Part shown: positions 38,941 to 47,168 of the stretch, in pieces
Layout of the letters: each line of letters opens with the position of its first letter
How positions within the stretch are numbered: the stretch's first letter is position 1
Assembly (NCBI RefSeq): GCF_001189235.2
Contig: NZ_LFIP02000007.1
Coordinates: 187,249 to 251,248 of the forward strand
Length of the DNA stretch: 64,000 bases
Reading direction: 5' to 3'
Source of the DNA: Bradyrhizobium embrapense
Lineage (GTDB): Bacteria > Pseudomonadota > Alphaproteobacteria > Rhizobiales > Xanthobacteraceae
Program-made: the position numbers and the translations under genes
Notes under the pieces: generated by a model
What the model was told of the DNA's origin: nothing
What the model saw: the letters and a program-made list of their open reading frames with translations, nothing else
The model's database searches: none

Positions 38941-39290
38941 GGACCAATGGGAGCCTTCCTGACCAGCTTCGCCATCGTTCACCGGCAGCTACAAAAAATT
39001 CGCCTCGTTACCATTGTGGTCCCGGACGATTCCCCCCGAGCGTTTCTTCGACGTCGTTCCTGTTCCCCGCCAACCGCAACAGTTGAGCTGGCGTCGGCGG
39101 CACGAGCCGGATCTGCGTTGCCGGACCAAGGTTCGCCCTCTGCAGTTCTTGCTCCAGCAACGCATAATCCGCGGTATATGCTCGTCGCCGCCCAGCCATT
39201 CCTCGGTGCCGAGCACGAGCCTACGTCCCCGCAGCGAGGCCGTGGACTCCAAGGCCTGCCTGCGAGCATCCGGAACTTTGGTCGAGGGCG
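38941..39290 (-). pseudogene. Decayed ULP/C48-type SUMO protease domain of a NopD-like effector
   Basis: Reading the minus strand through three frames gives a continuous protease-like sequence: RLVLGTEEWLGGDEHI, then (frame change near 39175) ADYALLEQELQRANLGPATQ and LVPPTPAQLLRLAGNRNDVE, then (frame change near 39030) GIVRDHNGNEANFL, an in-frame stop, and LPVNDGEAGQEGSHWS. This matches the start of the C48/ULP-like domain of rhizobial NopD and Xanthomonas XopD-type effectors up to the catalytic His (HWS). The Asp and Cys parts are not found. The piece is clearly non-functional. It lies opposite the repeat effector, so it may be an inverted leftover of a related gene. Confidence 0.65.
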
Positions 39291-39334
39291 GCGATAAAGT
39301 CGCATCATGCAATAGGTGCGATGTGGAGGGCAGA

Positions 39335-39961
39335 TCAACCGGAGCCTCGGGGCTCCGCATTTTGAGAGCCCGGCGCATCAGGAAGCTCCTGGAATAAGCC
39401 GGCCTGCCCAGTCCCCTGCCCTGTGTCGCACAGATAGGCGTGTAGCGCCGTCATGCAAGCATCCGCACTCTTGAGATCCCGCCGGTGCTGCGGGGCGATC
39501 GTGAGATAGGTAAGCCGATAGATAGAATTGTGCGCCTGCATCAGGTCCGAGATGGTCCGGTCTTGATCGGAGGTTCGCAGCTTGGGACACTTGATGTTGT
39601 GCTTCAGGTTCGGCCTGATCACGTCCTCGTTGGTATTGAGCCAGATCGAAATCGCTTTCCGGCCGCTATGATGCCGGACGTCATCGATCATGAATGCTCC
39701 GCCACCCGAGTACGGCGGGCCTCGCTCGAGCGCGCGCTTGATCTCATTCGCCTCAAGATTCCTGAAATGCGCCTCGCGGACCTCAGCGAAGATTCGGATT
39801 GTAGACTTGCCGGTCTTTGCCTCGATCTGCTTATCGGAATCGATAAACCTCGACTCCAATCGCCTGGCGAGCGCACGGCCAAGACTGGATTTCCCTGCTC
39901 CCATCATGCCGACGAGCACGGTCGGTCGCGCGCCGAGGGCACCAAGACTCTCCCTTGTCAT
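39335..39961 (-). CDS. Shikimate-kinase-like protein
   Basis: A 208-residue P-loop kinase. The ATG at 39961 gives MTRESLGALGARPTVLVGMM. Shikimate kinase motifs: GMMGAGKSS (Walker A), FIDSDKQIEAKTGKSTIRIF (substrate Asp), HFRNLEANEI (Arg-x-x-Glu) and SGGGAF. The lid region reads VIRPNLKHNIKCPKLRT instead of the usual RPLL-type, and the C-terminal half is diverged. It lies away from any aromatic pathway gene, in an effector-rich region, so it is probably an accessory paralogue and not the housekeeping aroK. Whether it still phosphorylates shikimate is uncertain. Confidence 0.75.
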   Translation of the reverse strand: MTRESLGALGARPTVLVGMMGAGKSSLGRALARRLESRFIDSDKQIEAKTGKSTIRIFAEVREAHFRNLEANEIKRALERGPPYSGGGAFMIDDVRHHSGRKAISIWLNTNEDVIRPNLKHNIKCPKLRTSDQDRTISDLMQAHNSIYRLTYLTIAPQHRRDLKSADACMTALHAYLCDTGQGTGQAGLFQELPDAPGSQNAEPRGSG

Positions 39962-40042
39962 CGCGAAGTGCGCCGTGCGCTTCGGGGCGAGCACTTGCCG
40001 CCGGCGAGTCAGGCTGGCCCGAACTGCACGCGGAACCACGGT

Positions 40043-40070
40043 TTATACTCATTCTGCAACGTGAGTATAA
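40043..40070. promoter_or_regulatory. Operator-like palindrome A upstream of the nucleotidyltransferase
   Basis: A perfect inverted repeat TTATACTCA-N10-TGAGTATAA (28 bp). An identical-arm copy is at 40097-40124, 54 bp away (about five helical turns). Twin operators suggest cooperative autorepression of the following gene at 40140. Confidence 0.75.
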
Positions 40071-40096
40071 ATCGCTGGAAGTGAGTTCCATGCCTC

Positions 40097-40124
40097 TTAT
40101 ACTCACTCCGCAGACTGAGTATAA
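40097..40124. promoter_or_regulatory. Operator-like palindrome B upstream of the nucleotidyltransferase
   Basis: TTATACTCA-N10-TGAGTATAA again with perfect 9-bp arms, ending 15 nt before the ATG at 40140. See the copy at 40043-40070. Confidence 0.75.
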
Positions 40125-40139
40125 TTCTGGCAGACGACC

Positions 40140-41526
40140 ATGCCGGCCCCTTCCCTGGTTTCCCAGACGACCTATGCCGAGCTTCTCGAGCGCACCGCCA
40201 ACGCGGCCTACCAGGAAACATTCGCGGAAGACGGCGCCTTCACCTCCAAGACTGTCAATCAGCGCAAGTACTGGTACTTTCAGACCGGCACTGGCTCCGA
40301 GCGGTCCCAACGTTATGTTGGGCCCGAGACGCCCGAACTTCTGGAAAAGATCGAGCGACACAAGGAATTCGCGAAGACGAACGCGAGCGTCGGACGCTTG
40401 TCTCTACTCTTGTCCGCTCGTCGGCCTGCCTCGTCCCGCCGCCGAGATCGGCGAGATCATTGCAGCTCTGGCTCGCGCCGGCGTCTTCCGTCTTCGCGGC
40501 GTCCTCGTCGGAACTATCGCCTATCAGACTTACGCCGCGATGCTTGGCCTCCGCCTGCCGTCCGCCAGCACGATCACCATGGACATCGACATCGCCCAGT
40601 TCACCAACGTTTCGATTACCATTGGTGACCGCACTGCTCCGGTGCTCGAGGTCCTCAAGAAGGTCAACAAGAGCTTTCGCCCGGTCTCCAATGTCGTCGA
40701 CGGTCGTCGCGCAACAAGCTATTCGGCGACGGGCGGTTTACGGGTCGATTTCCTAACACCCGATGACCACACGGAAACGGGGCGCCCACGAAAGCTGCTG
40801 GCGCTTCAAACGGACGCCCAGCCTTTGCATTTTCTCGATTTCCTGATCCGAGATCCCGAGCCTGCAGTCGTCCTGCATGGCGCTGGCATCTACGTGCATG
40901 TGCCCGCGCCCGCCCGCTACGCCGTCCACAAGCTGATCATCTCACGTCGACGCCCCGAGGGGTTTGCAAAGCGCGACAAGGACCTGCATCAGGCCGAGGT
41001 GCTTCTTGCAGCACTCGCCGAGAAGCGCCCCCATGATCTGAAGTCCGCCTGGGAGGAAGCCTACGAGCGCGGCCCCAAATGGCGCCAGCCGATGATCGAA
41101 GGACTGGGCTTGCTTGAGCCTTTGGCTCGATATGTCGTGTTCGATAACATCGGCGCGCCCCGTTCGATCCTTCCCGGCATCGACTTGTCCTTCGACAATC
41201 CTCCCGCTCGCTACGATTTTAGCCGCGACATCGTGACCTTCGTCGGCAAGGCCCTTGGGAGTTCAGTCAATTGCGCGATCAGCCGCGAGGCCCTGGATGA
41301 TCATTTCGGCAGCGACGGGCCTGGGCAAGAGGGCCGGCTCGAAGCTTTCCTCAAGAACAGGTCGAGGATTGAGGCGATCGCACGCGCCAAATCCCCGTCG
41401 GCTCCCGTCGAGGAACCAGGTTCGCTCTTGATCAGGACATCAGACGTCGGTCATTTCTCGCAACACGTTTTGGCGAATAAACCTCGAGAATCCGGAAAAC
41501 GCCCAGCATCTCCTAAGCGGCAATAA
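40140..41526 (+). pseudogene. GSU2403-type nucleotidyltransferase-fold protein, double frameshift
   Basis: The gene begins MPAPSLVSQTTYAELLERTA in one frame, passes through a second frame near 40385-40420 (ERRTLVSTLVRS) and continues from 40423 in a third (GLPRPAAEIGEIIAALARAG, then VFRLRGVLVGTIAYQTYAAM). Each step is consistent with one lost base. The core TMDIDIAQFTNVSITIG and GGLRVDFLTP carry the nucleotidyltransferase Asp pattern of GSU2403/AbiEii-like proteins. The C-terminal part (VNCAISREALDDHFGSDGPG) looks like a DUF1488-type domain. Twin palindromic operators precede it. As written it cannot make a full protein, unless both shifts are sequencing errors. Confidence 0.72.
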
Positions 41527-41627
41527 ATGATCGTTCGTTTCATCGTCCAATCCCGCGTTTGATGCCGATCCATCAGGAAATTCCCTCGCCGCCGACCTGA
41601 CCGGTAACCAATTGCCCGCGCGCCACT

Positions 41628-41738
41628 GTCGTTCGCGATCTGGTGGAGCACGTCGATCAACCGGATGACGCGCTCGACCGAGGCCGGTTGGAATTTGACG
41701 TCGGTCGCGATCTTTTCGAGGCGTTCGACCGAGATCAT
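41628..41738 (-). pseudogene. AbiEii-type toxin, N-terminal fragment
   Basis: ATG at 41738 overlaps the antitoxin stop (ATGA). The 37 codons ISVERLEKIATDVKFQPASV and ERVIRLIDVLHQIAND match the opening of AbiEii/AbiGii nucleotidyltransferase toxins. Homology then ends abruptly against the 3' end of the converging gene at 40140-41526, so the catalytic domain is gone. Confidence 0.7.
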
Positions 41739-42535
41739 GGCATCATCTCCGGCGACATCCCTTCAAAGGACGGATTCAGGAAATCCGAAGGCAAGACGAC
41801 GTTCCAGCCTTCCTTCGCTTGGCCTTTGCCGTCGCTTCCCAGAGCGGGTCGCGGCACCGGCGGGGCTGCGCGCTTCAGTTCGCTTAGTACTTGCTTGTCG
41901 ACGAAGAGATCGTCTTTCCGGCTCTCGAGCCAGGCGCCGCACACGCCGACGAGCGTCCGGTTGTCGCGACCGAGCGCGAACTCAGCGAATTTGCCGACGT
42001 CGAACGCTTTGACGCTGTGGAGTGCGTTTGCGAGTTCCTCGACGCCACCGGTCAGGTCCGGTCGCTCGATGCAGTCGACGAGCGTCCGCTCGACGCCGGT
42101 CGCGAGAACGTCGAGGCCACGGCGGTCCGTCGTGACCGTGCCGGACATTTCCTCGGAGCGACGGCGCAACGAGGCGGGTTGCGGACGAACCGAACGGGCC
42201 CGATGAGCGTATTCACCTCGCCCGGGCGACCTCCGCTGAGGAGTTGGGTCTGAGAGGTTTCCGAATAGGCGAGTCCGTGCAGTTCAAGAGCGGTGTGGTA
42301 GGCAACGACGCCATCGGCGCGTATGCGCGATGCGACCAGTATCCGGTCGGGATGGAAGCTCGCCGGGTCAAGGTGCGGCGGCACGGAGGCGTACACACCC
42401 GGCGCGACATGGCGTATCCGTCCAGAGGCGGCATGGTATCTGAGCAGCGAGTCCGAGGACGAAAGCGGCTGGCCCGGAGACACGGTTTCGCGGAACTCGG
42501 TCCGAGTGAAGACCGGGTGCGAGGATAGGAACCTC
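41735..42535 (-). pseudogene. AbiEi-type antitoxin/regulator, frameshifted
   Basis: The reading VERFLSSHPVFTRTEFRETV, then RHVAPGVYASVPPHLDPASF and GVVAYHTALELHGLAYSETS is a classic AbiEi winged-helix N-terminus. Near 42172 the frame shifts to RRRSEEMSGTVTTDRRGLDV and VERTLVDCIERPDLTGGVEE, the AbiEi C-terminal domain, ending at 41735. A normal start codon is not visible (GGT-AAA-GTT where ATG-AAA-GTT is expected) and the next stop lies just upstream, so the start is also damaged. In intact type IV systems AbiEi neutralises AbiEii and represses its own promoter. Confidence 0.75.
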
Positions 42536-42574
42536 TCAACTTTACCTTTTTACCCTATCATCCCGGCGTGCTCC

Positions 42575-42595
42575 TTGGGGTACATAGTACCCCAA
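42575..42595. promoter_or_regulatory. AbiEi-type operator palindrome 1
   Basis: TTGGGGTAC-ATA-GTACCCCAA is a perfect 21-bp palindrome about 40 nt upstream of the AbiEi reading frame. AbiEi proteins are known to bind inverted repeats in their own promoter; a second copy is at 42636-42656. Confidence 0.75.
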
Positions 42596-42635
42596 ATTCG
42601 GCATTCTGTAGTTCGACATCACTTCAGTGCATAAA

Positions 42636-42656
42636 TTGGGGTATTTAATACCCTAA
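42636..42656. promoter_or_regulatory. AbiEi-type operator palindrome 2
   Basis: TTGGGGTAT-TTA-ATACCCTAA, one mismatch in 9-bp arms, 61 bp from the first copy. Paired operators of this kind fit cooperative repression. Confidence 0.7.
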
Positions 42657-42687
42657 AAGAAGCAACAAATGAAAACCTATTGGGCGG

Positions 42688-42912
42688 ATGGTCGAGCCCG
42701 ACTGCAGTCCGCCGTCCGATGAGCCGCAGCCGGAAGACGGAACCGGGACCGTGATGCACCATCGGCATTACCCTGAGCGGGTGCTGCTCTACTTCGGCGG
42801 CACGATGCTGATCATGATCACAGCGGTCTTCTCAGTGCTGCTGCTACCGATGATCGGCGAACGCTCCGGACTAAATGGTTCGCTGCCGCCTGACGGGAAT
42901 GCCGTCGGTTGA
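42688..42912 (+). CDS. Small single-span membrane protein (hypothetical)
   Basis: A 74-residue frame with a hydrophilic acidic N-terminus (DEPQPEDGTG) and one hydrophobic segment (VLLYFGGTMLIMITAVFSVL). The ATG has only a GGGCGG element upstream. It looks like a small inner-membrane protein but I do not recognise a family. Moderate doubt that it is translated. Confidence 0.42.
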   Translation: MVEPDCSPPSDEPQPEDGTGTVMHHRHYPERVLLYFGGTMLIMITAVFSVLLLPMIGERSGLNGSLPPDGNAVG

Positions 42913-43396
42913 AGCGGCCAACTCAACGGCGACCTGGCAGACAATGGTCTTCTTGCGTGCGTCAAACCTAAGCCGTGATAGCGGCTTCGTCGACATGTCG
43001 ACGAGGCCCGCTCGCCCCCTGCGGTGCCCTCTTGTCCCGATCGGCGTGCTGATGCTGCTGCTCGGCAGCACCGGCAGCCCCCTATCCGGTACTGGCCGAA
43101 ATAGGCCACTTGCGGGAACAAAACAGGCCAGCGGAATCGAAAGGGGCCGCCTCACGCGAGCGGCCCCTTGCCGGTTTGAATATCGGTCCGTGCTGAAATC
43201 TAGCCCCGGCAAGGCGACATTAGAGTTTACAACAACATTGTTGGATTCCGGGAAACTACGGTGATTGCCCACCTACTGCTGGCCGGAAGGCAGGCACTGC
43301 TGACCATCTGGAGGCGTCACGCGGCTCACCTTCAGAATATCGATGATCCAAAGTCGCTTAGGCGCGCTCGGCTCGACACCATGCCGAGGGGGCTTC
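42913..43396. other. Spacer with a strong hairpin
   Basis: No supported gene. It contains the 10-bp hairpin at 43141-43169. Confidence 0.45.
43141..43169. terminator. Strong GC hairpin, possible terminator
   Basis: A perfect 10-bp stem AAGGGGCCGC / GCGGCCCCTT with 9-nt loop. No T-run follows on either strand, so termination is unproven; it may be a bidirectional processing or termination hairpin. Confidence 0.45.
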
Positions 43397-43426
43397 GTCA
43401 GCTTTTCGAAAGCTTACTCTGGTAGG
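43397..43426 (+). promoter_or_regulatory. tts box (TtsI site) in front of a decayed effector
   Basis: GTCAGCTTTTCGAAAGCTTA, near consensus, 64 nt before the ATG at 43461. Confidence 0.87.
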
Positions 43427-43460
43427 ATGTCCGTTCAGGTGATCTTGGACGTGAGGCTAC

Positions 43461-44135
43461 GTGGACCCGCACAATTGTGACTCATCCAACGTAACAGTTC
43501 GGTCGCAGGTGCAGCATGCCACCTCGGAAGAGCAGCAAGAGGGTCGGCGAGGCACCAGGCGTTTGAGCCGTCCTTGGCGACGACGCTCCCAACCGGCAGC
43601 GGTACATGTCCTCATCAGTCTGAAGAAGGACCGTCGCCGAACTGATGACGCGACGAATAATGCGGCGGCTCGGACGCATTAAAAGGCGCAGATTAAGCCT
43701 GCATATCAACGGCCGATTGCGGGCATGTTCTCCGCTTTCGACCTCGAGCGTTTGATCTGCGCGACCAGCAATCCTATCGCTCACGTCAACGGATTCTAAT
43801 AGCCGAAGGATGAAGGCGCCGTTGGAGCAATCTTCGCGATTGCTGCGAGCCCGACGCTCGCCGTGCGATTCCGCCCAGGCCCCTCAGAGAACGACGAGAG
43901 TTTCATTGAAATGATGACTCGTGCCAATGGGCGCGGCGAGGCCGCCCTTGACCCGTATCACCTTGCTCTTCGTAGATTCTCCGAGGCGCTTCTTTTAGAG
44001 GGCCAGACGATATCTGGACTGGACCATGACGCGCGGGTCAAGTGCGCTCGGAGGCTGTTCCCGCACGACAAGGCTCTCATCTCCGCGTTGAATTTGTTTC
44101 GTGCTGCGGAGCTCTGCGCTAAATTTGGATCGTGA
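43461..44135 (+). pseudogene. Decayed tandem-repeat type III effector
   Basis: After a tts box the frame starts MDPHNCDSSNVTVRSQVQHA, then TSEEQQEGR, and shifts to HQAFEPSLATTLPTGSG, paralleling the SQEAFERQL head of the 36478 protein, before hitting a stop. From about 43863 one repeat unit survives: ENDESFIEMMTRANGRGEAA, then SEALLLEGQTISGLDHDARV and FPHDKALISALNLFRA. It is a paralogue of the 36478 effector reduced to head plus one repeat, broken by at least one frameshift and stops. Confidence 0.7.
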
Positions 44136-44351
44136 TGCGGAGCGCGCCTCAGGTCCAGCTGAGCGTTGTAGCTTGGCGGAGTAGTCCTCCACAGTCCTTT
44201 GCCAGCTTCGGTTGGCTTGGGCGACGCGGCACGTGACCACCTTTTGCCTTCAAGAGCATGTCGCTCTGTGGAAACTCGCTATTGCCATGGCGTTGGCAAT
44301 GAACTCACCGTCCGATTTAGCCGGGGGCGATCGGCTCGCTCTGTCCGACAG

Positions 44352-44876
44352 ATGACAGACGATATCCAGGCACGCCGCATCGGCGCCCACGAAGTGGATA
44401 AGCGTTTAAGCGTCTCGCCGACATCCTCATTGACTGCGTCGCCCACGGCGACTGGGTCAGCTTTCTGCCACCGCTAACTCGACGACGTTTGGCGTAGCGT
44501 CGCAGACGCGGTCATTCGCAATGGATGCGTGTTATTAGCTGCGGAAGATGGCGCAGGTCAGATTGTTGGCACGACCCAGATGATACCTGCCGCGTCTGAG
44601 AACCAATTGCATAGCGCTCGAGTCGTCAAAGTCCTGGTTGACAGAACTGCACGCCGCCGCGGCATCGGGCGCCGGCTCATCTCGGCTGTCAGCGACTTAG
44701 CACGAAAGGAGGGAAAGACGTTGTTGACGCTCAGCACTGCCACAAGTTCTGTTGCCGAGCGTCTTTACGCCAACGAGGGATGGCAGCGGGTGGGTATCAT
44801 ACCCGGCTGTGTGCTCGCCCCTGACGGACATATCGCTCGGCGACCTTCCTTTACAAGCATCTCTGATGCTGCGTAG
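44352..44876 (+). pseudogene. GNAT N-acetyltransferase, frameshifted
   Basis: The C-terminal two thirds (from about 44478) read LDDVWRSVADAVIRNGCVLL, then VVKVLVDRTARRRGIGRRLI (acetyl-CoA loop R-x-x-G-I-G) and VAERLYANEGWQRVGIIPGC, a GNAT domain. The N-terminal part is in other frames: MTDDIQARRIGAHEVDKR from 44352, then KRLADILIDCVAHGDWVSFL from 44408. Two compensating shifts (near 44407 and 44476) restore the frame but leave a TAA at 44475. A truncated product from 44529 is conceivable but would lack the first strands. Confidence 0.7.
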
Positions 44877-45759
44877 TTGAATTGGCGCTTGCTATTTACC
44901 GACAAGATCTGTCCGGTCCCGTTCTGATCAATTATCATCGGTGGGGAGCATCACTGATATTGCTGCTTCATTTTATGGCTTTGTGAACAACGACGACTTG
45001 GGCTCTCGAGATAAGAAATCGAACGGATCAGACGGTAGATCATTCAAGCGCCGCACGGCCTGTCGGCACAATGGTGAGCCGACGATTGCGGGAAAGTGAC
45101 CTCGATTTTCCGCTCTCGATCTCGTTCAACGTCCATAGCGCGAAGGCCCCGGAGCCTGAAGCAATCCCTATCATTGCGCTTGATATACTGACCCCGCTCC
45201 TAACGATATCGCCTTGAGGCCAAGATAGCGGGCATGTCGCCGCAATCTCACTACGCGAATGCCCTCTACGAAGCCGTCGGATTATTTTTCTGCTCGGGCA
45301 GCCGTTGGACCAAATGTGCGATCGAGGCGAACGTCCGCCATAAACTTTCGTATCATCAGGTGCTCCCCTTAAGGTTGCCCAATCTTTACCAAAGTTCGAT
45401 TGAGCCGCTGCTCGCGATCCTCTTAGCTGCATGTGCGGCTGGCTACAGCGACAACTCATTCGTCTTCGCCGGCTTCGTCGACTGGTGGCTAATAGGAGTC
45501 GCGAATTCTATTTTTCGTCGGGATGGCAGCCTTTGCCGAAAAGTGGATAGAGATACTGATGGAACCATTCGAGCTTGCGTGGTGCGAGATCGAATACCAA
45601 CGGGCTCTCAGATTCCTCGAAACGATCGAGAACAAGGCGGATGATGTCGGGTCCCAGACCGGGGAAATTCAGCCATTCTGATCCGCCATGCGGATCGTGT
45701 CCCATTGCGTGGTGAAGCTGAGCGCGAGACACCGCGTTCGCCGGCAAGTGCCGGATCGG
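44877..45759. other. Gene-poor region with possible gene scraps
   Basis: A plus-strand frame at 45234-45644 is unrecognised. On the minus strand at 45508-45700 the reading GPDIIRLVLDRFEESESPLV, then LAPRKLEWFHQYLYPLFGKG looks like former protein of unknown family next to the IS256 scrap. Confidence 0.35.
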
Positions 45760-45985
45760 TCAGATAGCCGGAAAGCTGACGGGGGGATGATCGCCCAACG
45801 GGGCGATGGTTTCCAGTGTCATGTAGCGGCCGCGCTGGACCGCCCACTCGTCGTTCTGCTCGAGCAGGATCGCTCTGACGAAGCGGACGATGGCATCTTC
45901 ATTGGGGAAGATGCCGACGACCTCGGCGCGGCGCTTGATCTCGCCATTGACCCTTTCGAGCGGATTGGTAACCGGTATGAGGTGT
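45760..45985 (-). mobile_element. IS256-family transposase, C-terminal fragment
   Basis: The minus strand reads NPLERVNGEIKRRAEVVGIF, then PNEDAIVRFVRAILLEQNDE and WAVQRGRYMTLETIAPLGDH, the conserved end of IS256-type (MULE/DDE) transposases, with stop at 45760. Only about 75 residues survive. Confidence 0.85.
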
Positions 45986-46216
45986 CTCGGTGCCTACGTT
46001 CCCGCTGCGGTGTTCTACATCGTGGCGTATGGTGCGACCATCGGGACAGAGGCACCGGGAGCACGAAGTGCGGGCAGGCCGATACACACGATGAGCCGAG
46101 AGCTCGAGTTAGTAGCTGGCCGCCTCTGCGACTCGCCCGGTTGCGCTGAGAGCGCGAATCCGTAGTTGTCGTGTCGCCCGCAGCTCCCGTCATAACCAAA
46201 CGGAAGGGAGACGCGG

Positions 46217-46699
46217 ATGCGATGCGTGATTGGTATTGATGTTCACCAAACCTTCGGCGAGGTGATGATCTGGGAAGACGGCATCCTTCGACATGCCGGT
46301 CGGGTCGATATGACCCGAACCGGCCTTGAAGGGTTGGGCAAGAGTCTGCGGTCGACCGATGAAGTGGTGATCGAGGCGACCGGCAACAGCATGGCGGTGT
46401 CGCGGGTTCTGTCGCCATTCGTGGCGCGCGATCTCGATCTGTGGGCCTACCAGCGCGGCGTCACGCTGGACTTCTCACGGCCCGGCAAGCCGACCGACAA
46501 CGCGTTCATCGAGGCCTTCAATGGCCGCTTCCGGGCCGAATGCCTCAACGCCCACTGGTTCCTGTCCCTTGCGGACGCCCAGCAAAAAGTGGAGGATTGG
46601 CGCAGATACTACAATGAAGAACGGCCCCACGGGGCGATCGGCAATCGACCGCCGATTTTGCTGCAAAACCACGTCGGCGCAACCAGCCCGCCAACGTGA
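46217..46699 (+). mobile_element. Chimeric IS110 (N-terminal) / IS3 (C-terminal) transposase frame
   Basis: One 160-codon open frame joins two unrelated transposases. Residues 1-72 (MRCVIGIDVHQTFGEVMIWE, then DEVVIEATGNSMAVSRVLSP) are the RuvC-like N-terminus of IS110 proteins. From about residue 73 (LDLWAYQRGVTLDFSRPGKP, then TDNAFIEAFNGRFRAECLNA) it is the C-terminal part of an IS3 OrfB. The in-frame junction lies near 46432. Neither catalytic domain is complete. The same IS3 end occurs inverted at 56385-56480. Confidence 0.8.
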
Positions 46700-47168
46700 C
46701 CAAGGCGCAAAACTCTAGTTCTGGGTGGTCCAAACTTCGGTCTCGCTGCACTGCAGGCCGGACTCTAACTCCTCGTGGAGGAAATACGCAGGGGCAGGTC
46801 AAAACTTATTCACTCACCCGCACGGAGCTGCGCAGTGCCGAAATGACGGATGCGGTTCATGCCCTGCGCTATGGAAAGTCTCCTTGCGATGCCTTGCCAA
46901 CACCTCTTCCGCTCGGTGCATGGTGCAAAGTGCCCGCCGGATCTGGGAAGCGATTGAAGCAAGGTGGGTGGGAAAGAAATCGATAAACCATCATATAGCT
47001 CGTTTCGCCCTTTTCCTTTCGGTATTTATCGCGAAGCCAGCTATTGGAGCGCAGACTCTCCGTGGCAATTGTCTCCGCCGTCGTCGGACAGGATTTGTGG
47101 CGAGCTGTGGATTCGGCTGATCGGAAAAGTGTGCCGAGATGTTGATACATCATGTAACAGCAAAGATT
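46700..47168. other. IS3 end and leader of the acyltransferase gene
   Basis: The first 60 nt continue the IS3 end (CTCTAGTTCTGGGTGGTCC near 46713-46731), repeated inverted near 56386-56405. The rest is leader to 47169; no nod box or tts box is seen. Confidence 0.5.

Noticed and set aside
39955..40400. N-terminal part of the 523-codon plus-strand frame starting at 39955
   Set aside because: Out of frame with the real gene start at 40140 and antisense to the shikimate-kinase-like gene; it runs through the operator palindromes.
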